From Candidatus Omnitrophota bacterium (lineage in GTDB: Bacteria > Omnitrophota > Gorgyraeia > JABMQH01): a stretch of 49,994 bases of DNA. Location of the stretch: positions 1-49,994 of the forward strand of contig JABMQH010000197.1 of the NCBI GenBank assembly GCA_013203355.1, written 5' to 3'. The notes under the pieces were generated by a model. It was given only the letters and a program-made list of their open reading frames with translations. It had not been told where the DNA came from and did not search any database. Positions 35,911 to 46,912 of this stretch are shown in pieces. The translations under genes were made by a program, and so were the position numbers. Position 1 is the first letter of the stretch, and each line of letters starts with the position of its first letter.

Positions 35911-36502
35911 GAATTCACTCAGGTTTCATATCCTGCAAAGTGCCAAGAGTTTTAAGACCTCATGGATAGACCTTGGCAGGGCGCTTCATTCCGTATGGAA
36001 GGATAAACTGTATAAGGGGTGGGGTTACAGCACTATGGAGGCGTACACGGCCCGCGAAATAGGTATAAAGAAACCGACGGCGATGAAACTTTTAAAATCC
36101 TATTATTTTCTGGAGAAAGAAGAGCCAGGATACCTTAAAAAGGATTATTCCAATTCGGCCAACGCGGCTTCGCTGCCGCATTATGAGTCCATTAATTTAT
36201 TGCGCCTTGCCAAAAATAAAAAGGCATTGGGCCATGAGGACTACGCGAGTCTAAAAAAGTCAATTTTTGAGAAGGGCAAGGAGGCACCGCAGGTAAGGAA
36301 AGATTTAAGCACGATAATGAGACAAAGGGAAGAGCTGGAGCCCCAGGAGGCAAGGCAAAAAAGAAAGATGGCCACGGTAAAAAGATTTTTGGGTATTCTG
36401 AAAGCGCTAAAGCAGGAAATCGAAATATCGAAATTGGTCTCTGCGTCCGTTATCAAAGAGACGGCAAACCTTATAACCAAATTAGAAAGCGAGATAGGTT
36501 AA
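35849..36502 (+). CDS. Uncharacterised helical protein with HTH-like segment
   Basis: agaaaggg SD before ATG; AYTAREIGIKKPTAMKLLKSYYFLEKEEP resembles a DNA-binding helical segment; otherwise no recognised family. Confidence 0.65.
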   Translation: MEALKTKSLKNIEQKMENLDENSLRFHILQSAKSFKTSWIDLGRALHSVWKDKLYKGWGYSTMEAYTAREIGIKKPTAMKLLKSYYFLEKEEPGYLKKDYSNSANAASLPHYESINLLRLAKNKKALGHEDYASLKKSIFEKGKEAPQVRKDLSTIMRQREELEPQEARQKRKMATVKRFLGILKALKQEIEISKLVSASVIKETANLITKLESEIG

Positions 36503-36524
36503 AAAAGAAGGGGAGGCAAAACAC

Positions 36525-36737
36525 ATGAAGGCATTCTTGGTAGGATTGATTTTTTTGCTCGCTGTGATGATATTAGGCGTGGTAGGTATATTGCTCTTTC
36601 CGCTTCTTTTCGTCTTGGCCTGGATCTTTCGCGCGATAATAATGTTTGTGCTTGTTATAGTCGCTGTTTGGCTCTTAGGAAAGTTTATTATTTTCGTTTG
36701 GGAAGCAATGAGGAAGGAATATCCGCCAAATGGGTAA
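36525..36737 (+). CDS. Small membrane protein
   Basis: 70 aa, two consecutive hydrophobic helices; ggggaggc SD; overlaps the mtnA start by 8 nt. Confidence 0.6.
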   Translation: MKAFLVGLIFLLAVMILGVVGILLFPLLFVLAWIFRAIIMFVLVIVAVWLLGKFIIFVWEAMRKEYPPNG

Positions 36738-37776
36738 GGTATTCTCGACAATTGAATGGAAACAGGGCAAGGTAAGGCTTATTGACCAGACACGGCTTCC
36801 TGGGAAGTTGGTATATATTGACTGCAAGGACATAAAACCACTCTGGTATGCGATAAGGAAGCTTAAGGTCAGAGGCGCACCCGCCTTAGGGATCGCAGCC
36901 TCCTTGGGAGTTGTCTTAGGTCTAAAGGATTCCACGGCAAGGAATTTTTCTGATTTCGTAAAAGAGCTAGACGGTATAATCAGATATTTGGCTTCGGCAA
37001 GGCCTACGGCAGTTAATCTGTTCTGGGCACTCGAGAGGATGAAGAGGACTGCCTTAAAAAATGCCAAAAGACCCATAAGCCAGATAAAAAAGATATTGCT
37101 AAAAGAGGCCCTCAGTATAATGGAAGAGGATAAGAGGGCTTGTAGGCGGATGGCAACTTTCGGCGCGCGTCTTATTAGATCTGGGGATAGGATATTAACA
37201 CATTGTAACGCGGGGGCCCTGGCAACGGCCGATTACGGAACGGCCCTGGGTGTCATGTACAGGGCGAAGCAGGAGGGTAAAGATATCAAGGTGTACGTAG
37301 ATGAGACGCGTCCCCTTTTACAAGGCGCTCGCTTAACCGCCTGGGAACTGTTACAACACAAAATTGATGCAACCCTGATCTGCGATAACATGGCCGCTAC
37401 GTTAATGGCGCAGGGTAAGGTTGATAAGATTATTGTCGGGGCCGACAGAATTGCTTCGAACGGCGATGTGGCAAATAAAATAGGTACATATAGTTTAGCC
37501 GTATTGGCAGATTATCATAAAATTCCTTTTTACGTTGTCGCGCCTGTCTCAACTTTTGATTTTGCCTTAAAAAATGGGCGGAATATCCCAATTGAACAAC
37601 GGGACCCTAGAGAGGTAGCCGAAATCTGCAAAAAACGAATAGCGCCGAAGGGCGTTAAGGTGTACAATCCGGCATTTGATGTTACGCCAAACGCACTTAT
37701 TACGGCTATTGTGACTGAAAAAGGAATTTTCAAAAGAAGACCTTTTAGCAAGACGCTACGGAGACTTTACGTATAA
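36730..37776 (+). CDS. mtnA: S-methyl-5-thioribose-1-phosphate isomerase
   Basis: RGAPALGIAASLGV, RPTAVNLFWALERM, THCNAGALATADYGTALGV, VDETRPLLQGARLTAWEL, VGADRIASNGDVANKIGTY. Confidence 0.96.
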   Translation: MGKVFSTIEWKQGKVRLIDQTRLPGKLVYIDCKDIKPLWYAIRKLKVRGAPALGIAASLGVVLGLKDSTARNFSDFVKELDGIIRYLASARPTAVNLFWALERMKRTALKNAKRPISQIKKILLKEALSIMEEDKRACRRMATFGARLIRSGDRILTHCNAGALATADYGTALGVMYRAKQEGKDIKVYVDETRPLLQGARLTAWELLQHKIDATLICDNMAATLMAQGKVDKIIVGADRIASNGDVANKIGTYSLAVLADYHKIPFYVVAPVSTFDFALKNGRNIPIEQRDPREVAEICKKRIAPKGVKVYNPAFDVTPNALITAIVTEKGIFKRRPFSKTLRRLYV

Positions 37777-37796
37777 ATAGAGACGTCTACCAAGCT

Positions 37797-37833
37797 AAAT
37801 AGGAACCTGTCTTGAATCCAAATAGGAAGCTGT
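37797..37833 (+). repeat. Short direct repeat AAATAGGAAcCTGT / AAATAGGAAgCTGT, period 23 bp
   Basis: 37797-37810 and 37820-37833, 13/14 identical, in the mtnA-GT intergenic region. Confidence 0.6.
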
Positions 37834-37861
37834 AGCCCAGACGCTACAAGGGACTTAATCA

Positions 37862-38854
37862 ATGGAAGATGCAATAAAGAAATTCCGGCACTTTTTGGTT
37901 AAAGCCATAAAATTTGTTGTACGGGAAATAACATGCCGCCTGACAGCGATCCTTACGATTTTAAGGCCTTCATATAATTATTATCGGTATATATATATTA
38001 AGAAGATCCTATCTTCTGCGCCTATTGTTTGCAAAAAAGATTGTGCTCTGGAAATACATATCCTGATATGCGAGAAGGACGTTTATAATTTTTTATGGGC
38101 GATCAAGACGTTTTATCATTATTCAAGGATAGATTTTAATCTGATTCTACATGAAGACGGGACCTTAAGTCATAACTCACAGGATCTTATCCTCGAACAT
38201 ATACGGGATTGCAGGATCATCAAAAGGGCAGATGCCGACAAACAGCTAAAAACATTTCTAAAAGATTATCCGCTTAGTTTTAAATACAGATTTGACCGTC
38301 TGAATCCATTCAATCATCTCGCGCTTAAAATGTTTGATTTCTTTTTCTATTCTAATTCTGAATATTTTTTAAACTTGGATTCGGATGTTCTATGCTTTAA
38401 AAAACCGGATGACATTTTAGGCTATATAAAAGATAAACGTGCTTTTTCCAGTAGCGACCATAGATATGCATATTCCCTTCCGGTTGACGATTTAAAGAGG
38501 TTGTTTAAATTGGATATGCAGACTAATATTAATATCGGCGTCTTTTATTTCGATAAAAAAGCATGGGATGTAGAAATGATAGAATCCTTTCTCGCAGAGG
38601 CATTCAGAAACAATAAGCAATTTAGGCATTTTTGGGTCGACCAGACTAGTTATGCGCTACTTATCGCAAGGCACAATAAACCTTTTGTGCGATTAAATGA
38701 GAATTACCAGATATCTAAACAGAAAATAACCGCTCAGACAATTAGTCATCATTTTGTAAGTCCAGTCCGAAAGAATTTTTATCTCAAAGGACTCAGGTAC
38801 TTAAGAAAAATAAATTTCCTGGAAGAATTTAACAGAACACAACAACATACCTAA
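37862..38854 (+). CDS. Putative GT-A fold glycosyltransferase
   Basis: YFLNLDSDVLCFKKPDDIL (DxD-like), NIGVFYFDKKAWD, FWVDQTSYALLI. Confidence 0.6.
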   Translation: MEDAIKKFRHFLVKAIKFVVREITCRLTAILTILRPSYNYYRYIYIKKILSSAPIVCKKDCALEIHILICEKDVYNFLWAIKTFYHYSRIDFNLILHEDGTLSHNSQDLILEHIRDCRIIKRADADKQLKTFLKDYPLSFKYRFDRLNPFNHLALKMFDFFFYSNSEYFLNLDSDVLCFKKPDDILGYIKDKRAFSSSDHRYAYSLPVDDLKRLFKLDMQTNINIGVFYFDKKAWDVEMIESFLAEAFRNNKQFRHFWVDQTSYALLIARHNKPFVRLNENYQISKQKITAQTISHHFVSPVRKNFYLKGLRYLRKINFLEEFNRTQQHT

Positions 38855-38865
38855 AACATATTCGC

Positions 38866-39774
38866 ATGAAACTAAACACAATAGGGGAGTTTGGGTTTAT
38901 AGAGAGACTTGCGAAGGGCATCAGGCCTAAGAGGTCCGTGGTAAAGGGCATAGGGGATGACGCTGCAGTGTTGCCCTGGATGAGGGATAAACATCTTCTG
39001 GCTACCTCGGATATGTTGATAGAAGGCGCGCATTTTAAAAAGACACAGCCGCCTGAGAAAATCGGCTGGAAGGCCGTCTGCTGCGGCGTAAGCGACATTG
39101 CCGCAATGGGAGGTCTTCCTAAATGGGCGCTGGTCTCTTGCGGCCTTCCAAAGGACCTGCCGGTTAAATATGCTGATGGGATCTATCGCGGCATTAAAAA
39201 AGCAGCGAAGTGCTTCAGCATAGATTTAGTCGGAGGCGATACAAACCGGTCTAAAAAAATAATTTTAGAAGTTGTTTTGCTTGGTGAAGTGAAAAAGAAA
39301 AATTTGGTATTAAGAAGCGGAGCAGAAGTCGGAGATTTTATTTTTGTTACAGGCTCACTTGGCGGCTCTATATATGGCAGGCATTTGAATTTTGTACCAA
39401 GGCTCAAAGAGGCACAGACGCTGGTTTCAAATTTTAAAGTAAATTCCATGATAGACTTGTCGGACGGGCTATCAAGCGATTTAAACCATATCGTAAAACA
39501 AAGCAAAGTCGGCGCGGCCATATATAAAGAATTGATACCAAAGTCAAAAAAGGCAAGGGGTGTCGAAGGGGCGATTTCCGACGGTGAAGATTTCGAACTT
39601 TTATTCACAATGCCGAAAAGTGATGCCTTCAGGCTGCTTGACTTAAAGCATAAACTATTTGGTATTCCGATTACAAGGATCGGAACGGTGACCGATAAAG
39701 AATTCGGCACAAGGATAATAGACATATTTGGCGGGATGCAGGCAGTAAGACCGAAAGGGTTCAGGCATTTTTGA
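38866..39774 (+). CDS. thiL: Thiamine-phosphate kinase
   Basis: GEFGFIERLAKG, GIGDDAAVLP, LLATSDMLIEGAHF, VSDIAAMGGLPKWALVS, DLSDGLSSDLNHI. Confidence 0.95.
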   Translation: MKLNTIGEFGFIERLAKGIRPKRSVVKGIGDDAAVLPWMRDKHLLATSDMLIEGAHFKKTQPPEKIGWKAVCCGVSDIAAMGGLPKWALVSCGLPKDLPVKYADGIYRGIKKAAKCFSIDLVGGDTNRSKKIILEVVLLGEVKKKNLVLRSGAEVGDFIFVTGSLGGSIYGRHLNFVPRLKEAQTLVSNFKVNSMIDLSDGLSSDLNHIVKQSKVGAAIYKELIPKSKKARGVEGAISDGEDFELLFTMPKSDAFRLLDLKHKLFGIPITRIGTVTDKEFGTRIIDIFGGMQAVRPKGFRHF

Positions 39775-40190
39775 AGACATATATAACGAAAACCAGAGAG
39801 GCAACGATAAAATTAGGCGAAAAACTCGCCAGGACCCTTAAAGGCGGACAGATAGTAGCGTTGATCGGTGAGCTGGGAAGCGGGAAGACTACGCTTACGA
39901 AAGGGATCGCAAAAGGCCTGGGTGTAAAAAATTCCCGTTATGTAAATAGCCCTTCTTTCGTGATCATTAAAGAGTATCGCGGCAAAAAGCCCCTTTATCA
40001 TTTTGATATATTCAGGCTGGATTCTGTTAAGGATTTGGACACCATTGGATATGAAGAGTATTTTTACGGCAACGGTATATGTGTAGTTGAATGGGCCGAC
40101 AAGATAAAGAAATTGTTGCCTAAAAAGTATTTAGAGATCAAGATCAAGATACTGAAGAACAATGATCGGAAGATCAAGATAAGGAAATAA
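39771..40190 (+). CDS. tsaE: tRNA t6A biosynthesis ATPase TsaE
   Basis: ALIGELGSGKTTLTKGIAKGLG, VNSPSFVIIKEY, HFDIFRL, VVEWADK. Confidence 0.95.
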   Translation: MKTYITKTREATIKLGEKLARTLKGGQIVALIGELGSGKTTLTKGIAKGLGVKNSRYVNSPSFVIIKEYRGKKPLYHFDIFRLDSVKDLDTIGYEEYFYGNGICVVEWADKIKKLLPKKYLEIKIKILKNNDRKIKIRK

Positions 40191-40192
40191 GC

Positions 40193-40876
40193 ATGAGAGT
40201 TTTGGCGATAGACACCTCAAGTAAGGTCCTGGGGGTGGCGGTTTTGGATGAAGACGGACGCGAGGTGGAATTTAATCATAGTTTTGAGTTAAGGCATGCC
40301 TCGCACCTTATTCCGACGATAAAAAAGTTGCTTGATTTTGCCAACCTGAAACTGAAAGACTTGGATGCCTACTGCATCAGCATAGGGCCGGGCTCATTTA
40401 CGGGCTTGAGGATCGGGGTGTCAACGGTAAAGGCGTTAAATATCGTTTATAACAAGAAGATTATTGCAGTACCAAGCCTGGATGTTTTGGCGTATAATAT
40501 ACCATATACAAAAGCAACGATCTGCGTGGCCATTGATGCCAAGAAAGAAAAATTTTATTCGTGTTTTTATAAATATAAGGGCACTGCGTTAAAACGGTTT
40601 TCGACTTGCAAATTAATGGGCCTGGATGAATTATCGGAAAGGATCCAAGCCGCCAGGCCTATTGTGCTTCTGGGGGACGGGATAGATAAATTGAAAACAA
40701 AAGATCAAAACCCAAAAAGCGGCATAAAAATTACCAAACAGGAACTCTGGCTTCCAAGAGCGATGAATACAGCCAGGATCGGGCTGGAGATGCTGAAAAA
40801 AGGTAAGGTCGTAAAGGATGCGGATAAATTGACCCCTCTTTATTTGCACCCGAGGGATGTGCAATGCAGAAAATGA
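40193..40876 (+). CDS. tsaB: tRNA t6A biosynthesis protein TsaB
   Basis: VLAIDTSSKVLGVAVLDEDG, HASHLIPTIKKLL, SIGPGSFTGLRIGVSTVKAL. Confidence 0.94.
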   Translation: MRVLAIDTSSKVLGVAVLDEDGREVEFNHSFELRHASHLIPTIKKLLDFANLKLKDLDAYCISIGPGSFTGLRIGVSTVKALNIVYNKKIIAVPSLDVLAYNIPYTKATICVAIDAKKEKFYSCFYKYKGTALKRFSTCKLMGLDELSERIQAARPIVLLGDGIDKLKTKDQNPKSGIKITKQELWLPRAMNTARIGLEMLKKGKVVKDADKLTPLYLHPRDVQCRK

Positions 40877-41991
40877 CTCATTATAGACCAACCTGGGCTG
40901 AAGTAGACCTGAATGCCATAAGGTATAATTTTGACCAGATAAGGCATTTTGTTTCAAAGGGCATTAATATAATGGTTGTCGTTAAAGCGAACGCGTATGG
41001 CCATGGCATAACCGAGGTGTCAAAAGTATTAACAAAGGCAGGCGTGGATTTTTTAGGCGTGGCAACCATGGATGAGGCGGTTAAGTTAAGAAAGGGCGGT
41101 ATAAAAAAACCCATCCTGGTGTTGGGCTCAATTTTGTCGGGAGAGATCGGGATTGCCCTTGAAAATGATATCACGCTTACACTATGCAATAACGAGTTGT
41201 TAAGAGAGTTGGATAAAGCCGCCCAAGCAAAAAAGGTTAAGGCGAAGGTCCACGTGAAGGTAGATACGGGGATGGGCCGCATCGGTGTATGGCATCAGGA
41301 CGCCTTTAATTTTGTAAGGCGGCTGGCAAACCACGGGACGATCATCATCGACGGCATTTATACCCATCTTTCGAGCGCGGGCCGAGACGACTTTTTTACA
41401 AATTACCAGATTGAATCCTTTGAGGAATTGCTTAACCGCCTGGATAGGAGCGGCATAGAGATCCCTCTCAGGCATGCCGCCAATAGTATTGCGACAGTTG
41501 ACTTTAAGAGGGCGCACTTGAATATGGTAAGGCCCGGCATAATAATCTACGGGATGTACCCGAAGAAAAATTTCAGCAAATTTTTGAAATTAAAACCCGC
41601 CTTGAGTTTAAAGACAAAAGTTGTTTATTTGAAACAAATTCCCCCGGGCAGGTCCATCAGTTATGGCAGAACCTACATAACGGATAAGGACACAAATATC
41701 GCGACGATCCCTATAGGATATGCGGACGGTTATGGGCGCATCCTCTCCAATAAGGCGTATGTATTGGTAAAAGGTAAGAGGGCAAGGGTAGTCGGCAAGG
41801 TTACAATGGATCAGGTTATGATTGATGTCGGTCATATAAGGGGAGTCAAGCTTGGAGATGAGGTTGTTCTGATCGGAAAACAGGGGAAGGATCAGATAAC
41901 AACCGAAGAACTCGCAAGACTTTGCGGCACAATACCTTATGAAATAGCCTGCTCTATCGGTTCCCGCGTCCCGCGTGTCTACAAACCCTAA
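40864..41991 (+). CDS. alr: Alanine racemase
   Basis: VVKANAYGHGITEVSKVL (PLP Lys), HVKVDTGMGRIGV, HAANSIAT, RPGIIIYGMYP, GYADGYGRILSNKAYVLVKG. Confidence 0.96.
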   Translation: MQKMTHYRPTWAEVDLNAIRYNFDQIRHFVSKGINIMVVVKANAYGHGITEVSKVLTKAGVDFLGVATMDEAVKLRKGGIKKPILVLGSILSGEIGIALENDITLTLCNNELLRELDKAAQAKKVKAKVHVKVDTGMGRIGVWHQDAFNFVRRLANHGTIIIDGIYTHLSSAGRDDFFTNYQIESFEELLNRLDRSGIEIPLRHAANSIATVDFKRAHLNMVRPGIIIYGMYPKKNFSKFLKLKPALSLKTKVVYLKQIPPGRSISYGRTYITDKDTNIATIPIGYADGYGRILSNKAYVLVKGKRARVVGKVTMDQVMIDVGHIRGVKLGDEVVLIGKQGKDQITTEELARLCGTIPYEIACSIGSRVPRVYKP

Positions 41992-42004
41992 ATCGGTAAT
42001 TTTT

Positions 42005-42032
42005 TTGACTTTTATATATAATATGATATAAT
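42005..42032 (+). promoter_or_regulatory. Candidate promoter for the ilvD-ilvBNC-leuA-aroE operon
   Basis: TTGACT (42005-42010), N16, TATAAT (42027-42032) in the AT-rich alr-ilvD gap. Confidence 0.6.
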
Positions 42033-42079
42033 TAACGGTTGACATACGCTATATAACCTAATCATACAAAGGAGTACTT

Positions 42080-43738
42080 ATGAAGAGCGATAAGATTAAA
42101 AGAGGACTCGAAAGAATGCCCCATAGGGCATTACTATATGCCACGGGTGTGTCAAAACCGGACATGGCAAAACCTTTTATTGCAGTTGCCTCAAGTGCTA
42201 CCGATATAATCCCTGGCCATATTGGAATGAAGCGCCTCGAAAGGTTTGTTGAGCGCGGGATTTGCGCGGGAGGAGGAGTGCCATTTTTCTTTGGAGTACC
42301 GGGTATATGCGACGGCATTGCCATGGGGCATACCGGAATGAAATGTTCCCTTCCTTCAAGAGAATTGATTGCCGATATAGTCGAAATGGTTACCATGGCC
42401 CATTGTTTTGACGGGCTGGTTTGCCTTACTAATTGCGACAAAATTACGCCCGGGATGCTTATGGCGGTTGCGAGGCTCAACATCCCTTCGATAATTGTTA
42501 CCGCGGGCCCAATGCTATCAGGCAGGTACAAGGGCAAGAGGCTCTCTTTGGTTGCGGATACATTCGAGGCAATAGGCAAGTTTAAAAAAGGACAGATCTC
42601 ACAGGAGGACTTACAGGAGTTGGAGATCCGCGCCTGCCCCGGGATGGGGTCCTGCCAGGGGCTTTATACAGCCAACACAATGAGCTGTTTGACGGAAGGG
42701 ATGGGATTGAGTTTACCGGGCTGCGCGACATCGCTTGCCATTTCCGCAGATAAGGATAGAATTGCATATGCCAGCGGAGAACGAATTGTAAATCTGGTGA
42801 GGAGAAATGTTTCTCCCTCCACCATCATGACAAAGGCAACATTTGAAAACGCAATACGTATAGATATGGCTTTGGGTGGCTCAACCAATACGGTATTGCA
42901 CCTTGTAGCCATTGCGAAGGAAGCGGGTATTGATTTGCCGCTTAGCCTTTTTGATAAGATCAGCAAAACCACTCCCCATATTTCAAGTATATTGCCCAGC
43001 GGGAAATACTATATGGAAGACCTGGATGCCGCAGGAGGCATACCTGCTGTGATGAAAAGGCTTGGAAGCCTATTGCATGACCGCATGACCTTAAGCGGTA
43101 AGTCCATCAACCAGATTGCAAGAGAGTCCAAGATTTTCGATGAGGATGTGATCCGGCCGGTTAAGAACCCCTACCACAAAGAAGGGGGAATTGCTGTATT
43201 GAAAGGAAATATTGCGCCAAACGGGGCAGTGGTGAAGCAAATCGCCATTTCCTCGAAAATGCTTAAATTCAAAGGAAAGGCGGTTGTTTTTGACGCTGAA
43301 GAAAGAGCGATGAAAGCGATCTTAGACGGCGACATTAAACGAGGCAGTGTCGTAGTAATTAGATACGAAGGCCCAAAGGGCAGCCCCGGGATGAGAGAGA
43401 TGCTGAGCCCGACCTCCGCGATAGTTGGTATGGGCCTTGCTGAAGATGTAGCATTAATTACCGACGGCCGGTTCTCAGGTGGGACGCAAGGACCTTGCAT
43501 TGGACATATTTCACCCGAGGCAGCGGCAGGCGGGCCGATAGCCGTCTTGAAAGACGGGGATGAGATCATAATAGATATTCCCAACAGAAAATTGGATGCA
43601 AAACTGACACAGTTCGAGATAAGGTCGCGGCTTTCACATTGGAAGCCGCCTGAACAAAAAGTGAAAAATGGATATCTGGCAAGGTATGCGAAGCTTGCTA
43701 CTTCTGCCGATAAAGGTGCCATTTTGGAGGACGAATGA
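42080..43738 (+). CDS. ilvD: Dihydroxy-acid dehydratase
   Basis: [83 protein letters not shown]. Confidence 0.97.
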   Translation: MKSDKIKRGLERMPHRALLYATGVSKPDMAKPFIAVASSATDIIPGHIGMKRLERFVERGICAGGGVPFFFGVPGICDGIAMGHTGMKCSLPSRELIADIVEMVTMAHCFDGLVCLTNCDKITPGMLMAVARLNIPSIIVTAGPMLSGRYKGKRLSLVADTFEAIGKFKKGQISQEDLQELEIRACPGMGSCQGLYTANTMSCLTEGMGLSLPGCATSLAISADKDRIAYASGERIVNLVRRNVSPSTIMTKATFENAIRIDMALGGSTNTVLHLVAIAKEAGIDLPLSLFDKISKTTPHISSILPSGKYYMEDLDAAGGIPAVMKRLGSLLHDRMTLSGKSINQIARESKIFDEDVIRPVKNPYHKEGGIAVLKGNIAPNGAVVKQIAISSKMLKFKGKAVVFDAEERAMKAILDGDIKRGSVVVIRYEGPKGSPGMREMLSPTSAIVGMGLAEDVALITDGRFSGGTQGPCIGHISPEAAAGGPIAVLKDGDEIIIDIPNRKLDAKLTQFEIRSRLSHWKPPEQKVKNGYLARYAKLATSADKGAILEDE

Positions 43739-45417
43739 AACTTACAGGCGCAAAGATATTAATTGAGTGTTTAAAAAAGGAAGGCGTTGATGTGATGTTT
43801 GGTTATCCCGGCGGTGTGCTTTTGCCTATCTTTGATGTTCTATATGATGCACCGATAAGATTTATCCTGGTAAGACATGAGCAGGCCGCGGCACACGCGG
43901 CGGATGGATATGCAAGGGCAACCGGCAAGGTTGGTGTCTGCATGGCCACCTCCGGACCCGGAGCCACCAACCTGGTTACGGGTATTGCAACGGCTTATAT
44001 GGATTCAATACCTATGGTTGCGATCACAGGCCAGGTAAAAACCGCATTGATCGGCAATGATGCTTTCCAGGAAGCCGATGTAACAGGTATCACAAGACCC
44101 ATTACGAAACATAATTATCTGGTTAAAAGGATCGAAGATTTAGCCACAACTGTTAAAGAGGCGTTTCATATTGCCTCAACGGGTAGGCCAGGGCCTGTTC
44201 TTATCGATATACCTGTAGATATCCAGATGATGGAAACCGAGTTTAAATATCCACCAGAAGTCTCAATGAAGGGATATAAGCCGACGTATTCCGGGCATCC
44301 GGGTCAGATTAAAAAAGCGGCTAAGGCGATAGCGAACTCCAAAAGGCCGATAATCTATGCAGGTGGCGGAGTAATTATATCCGGGGCCGCAGCGGAATTA
44401 AAAGAACTGGCAGAAAAGATTAAGGCGCCTGTTACTACAACGCTTCTGGGGTTAGGGGCCTTCCCTGAGACACATGAGCTTTCTTTAGGCATGTTGGGGA
44501 TGCATGGCACCGCCTATGCGAACCACGCTATCATGGAAAGCGATATGATAATCGCGGTTGGTTCGCGTTTCGATGATCGCGTTACGGGCCGCCTTGATGC
44601 GTTTGCACCGAATGCAAAGGTCATTCATATTGATATCGATCCTTCAAGCGTCTCAAAGAATGTAGCGGTTGATATCCCTATCGTAGGGGATGCAAAAAAT
44701 ATTTTAATAGAGTTGAACAAGGTTATAAAAAAACCGGATACCGATCAGTGGCTAAAGCGGACATACGATTGGGTGAAGCATCATCCATTGCGCTACAACG
44801 ATAGCGACAAGAAGATAAAACCGCAGTATGTTGTCGAGCAAATTTACGAGGCCGCTAAGGACAATGCCATAATATGCACTGAGGTGGGGCAGAATCAGAT
44901 GTGGGCGGCTCAATTCTATAAGTATACGCAGCCGCGTACGTATATTTCAAGCGGCGGACTGGGCACGATGGGCTATGGTTTCCCCGCAGCTATCGGCGCC
45001 AAGATAGGCTGTCCCGAGAAAACAGTTTTTGATATCGCGGGCGATGGTTCGATCCAGATGAACATTCAGGAATTGGCAACGGCAGTTATAGACAAGATCC
45101 CTGTTAAGGTAGCGATTTTAAACAACGGCTACTTAGGCATGGTGAGGCAATGGCAGGAGCTATTTTATAAGAAAAGGTATTCGCATACGTACCTTACTCG
45201 CGATATACCGGATTTTGTTAAGGTGGCCGAGGCCTATGGCGCAGTTGGCATAAGGGTTACGAAGAAGGGCGAAGTAAGGCCCGCTATAGAAAAGGCAATG
45301 GAGATTGATAAACCAGTATTTCTGGATTTCATCGTAGAAGAAGAGGAAAATGTGTTCCCAATGGTGCCGGCAGGCGAGGCGATAAACAAGATGATTATGA
45401 TAGGGAGCTTAGCATGA
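43735..45417 (+). CDS. ilvB: Acetolactate synthase large subunit, biosynthetic type
   Basis: [71 protein letters not shown]. Confidence 0.97.
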   Translation: MKLTGAKILIECLKKEGVDVMFGYPGGVLLPIFDVLYDAPIRFILVRHEQAAAHAADGYARATGKVGVCMATSGPGATNLVTGIATAYMDSIPMVAITGQVKTALIGNDAFQEADVTGITRPITKHNYLVKRIEDLATTVKEAFHIASTGRPGPVLIDIPVDIQMMETEFKYPPEVSMKGYKPTYSGHPGQIKKAAKAIANSKRPIIYAGGGVIISGAAAELKELAEKIKAPVTTTLLGLGAFPETHELSLGMLGMHGTAYANHAIMESDMIIAVGSRFDDRVTGRLDAFAPNAKVIHIDIDPSSVSKNVAVDIPIVGDAKNILIELNKVIKKPDTDQWLKRTYDWVKHHPLRYNDSDKKIKPQYVVEQIYEAAKDNAIICTEVGQNQMWAAQFYKYTQPRTYISSGGLGTMGYGFPAAIGAKIGCPEKTVFDIAGDGSIQMNIQELATAVIDKIPVKVAILNNGYLGMVRQWQELFYKKRYSHTYLTRDIPDFVKVAEAYGAVGIRVTKKGEVRPAIEKAMEIDKPVFLDFIVEEEENVFPMVPAGEAINKMIMIGSLA

Positions 45418-45887
45418 AACATATAATATCTGCTTTAGTAGAGAATAAATTCGGAGTACTTGCGCGCATTGCGGGATTATTCAGCGCCCGTGGTTTTAAT
45501 ATCGGTTCCCTGGCGGTGGGAGAGACGGAGGATCCAAGCGTCTCGAGGATAACTATTGTTGTTAATGCCGATGACAGGATCTTGGAACAGGTCAAAAAAC
45601 AGTTAAATAAACTGGTAGATATTATAAGCGTAACGGACCTTACAAAAAAAGGTTTCATCGACAGAGAGCTTTTGCTTTTTAAGGTGGATGTGGACCAGTC
45701 CAACAAGGCAAAGGTCGGACATTTTCTGGAAAAGAATCATGCCAAGATTCTGCATTCGGGGGCACGTTCGGTAACAGTGGAATTCGTTGGCGACCAGCAG
45801 CATGTGTCAAAGCTTTTAGAAAGCTTAAAGGAATATGGCATAAACGACGTGGTGAGAACCGGCCGTATTGCTTTAGCAAAGGAATAA
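45414..45887 (+). CDS. ilvN: Acetolactate synthase small subunit
   Basis: ACT domain [46 protein letters not shown]. Confidence 0.96.
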   Translation: MKHIISALVENKFGVLARIAGLFSARGFNIGSLAVGETEDPSVSRITIVVNADDRILEQVKKQLNKLVDIISVTDLTKKGFIDRELLLFKVDVDQSNKAKVGHFLEKNHAKILHSGARSVTVEFVGDQQHVSKLLESLKEYGINDVVRTGRIALAKE

Positions 45888-45918
45888 TCAATTCACAAAA
45901 CGCGAGGAGGAATTTCGA

Positions 45919-46908
45919 ATGGCAAAGGTTTATTACGACAATGATGCGGATCTGAATATACTGAAGGGTAAAAAGATCGCGATAATCGGGTATGGCATTC
46001 AGGGAAGGGGCCAGTCCTTGTGCCTGCGCGATTCAGGCTGCGATGTTATAGTATCGGAGCTGCAGGGGACACCGAATTATGAGAAGGCAAAAGCCGACGG
46101 CTTTAATCCGGTTCCGGTATTTGAGGCGTGCAAAGAAGCGGATATAATTCAAATCCTCACGCAGGACCATATCCAGGCAAAGGTTTACAAAGAAGGTGTT
46201 AAGCCAAATCTAAAAAAAGGAAAGGCCCTCTGTTTTTCTCACGGTTTTAACATACGCTTTAAACAGATAAAGCCTCCGAAAAAAGTAGATGTATTTATGG
46301 TTGCGCCAAAAGGACCGGGGGCGCTTGTGAGACAGATGTATGAACAGGGTAAAGGCGTGCCGTGCCTTCTGGCCGTATTTCAAGATTCATCGGGACAGGC
46401 AAAACAGATAGGCCTTGCTTATGCAAAGGCGATCGGTGGCACAAGGGCAGGCGTTATAGAGACGACCTTTGACGAAGAGACCGAGACGGATCTTTTCGGA
46501 GAGCAAACCGTTTTGTGCGGAGGCGTGACAGAGTTGATAAAAGCAGGGTTTGACACCCTTATTGAAGAAGGCTATCAACCGGAGATCGCGTATTTTGAGG
46601 TTCTGCACGAATTAAAATTGATTACTGACTTGATCCAGCAGCATGGGATAGGCGGGATGCGCCGCCGTGTTTCAGATACCGCCTGTTACGGAGATTTAAC
46701 GCGCGGGAAGAAGATCATTACCGAAAAAACACGCAAGGATATGAAGAAGATCTTAAAGGCGATTAAGTCCGGTAAGTTCGCGAGGGAATGGATCAAGGAA
46801 AACGAAGCCGGAAGACCTGTTTTTGATAAATTGCTGAAAGAAGGGGATGAGCATCGGATAGAGAAGGTAGGCCGGGAATTACGCAACATGATGCCATGGA
46901 TGAAATAA
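45919..46908 (+). CDS. ilvC: Ketol-acid reductoisomerase (class I)
   Basis: [93 protein letters not shown]. Confidence 0.96.
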   Translation: MAKVYYDNDADLNILKGKKIAIIGYGIQGRGQSLCLRDSGCDVIVSELQGTPNYEKAKADGFNPVPVFEACKEADIIQILTQDHIQAKVYKEGVKPNLKKGKALCFSHGFNIRFKQIKPPKKVDVFMVAPKGPGALVRQMYEQGKGVPCLLAVFQDSSGQAKQIGLAYAKAIGGTRAGVIETTFDEETETDLFGEQTVLCGGVTELIKAGFDTLIEEGYQPEIAYFEVLHELKLITDLIQQHGIGGMRRRVSDTACYGDLTRGKKIITEKTRKDMKKILKAIKSGKFAREWIKENEAGRPVFDKLLKEGDEHRIEKVGRELRNMMPWMK

Positions 46909-46912
46909 AACG

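Noticed and set aside
41992-42079. T-box or leader-peptide attenuator upstream of the ilv operon
   Set aside because: The likely transcript leader from the 42005-42032 promoter is only about 40 nt, too short for a T-box; no run of branched-chain codons or terminator seen.
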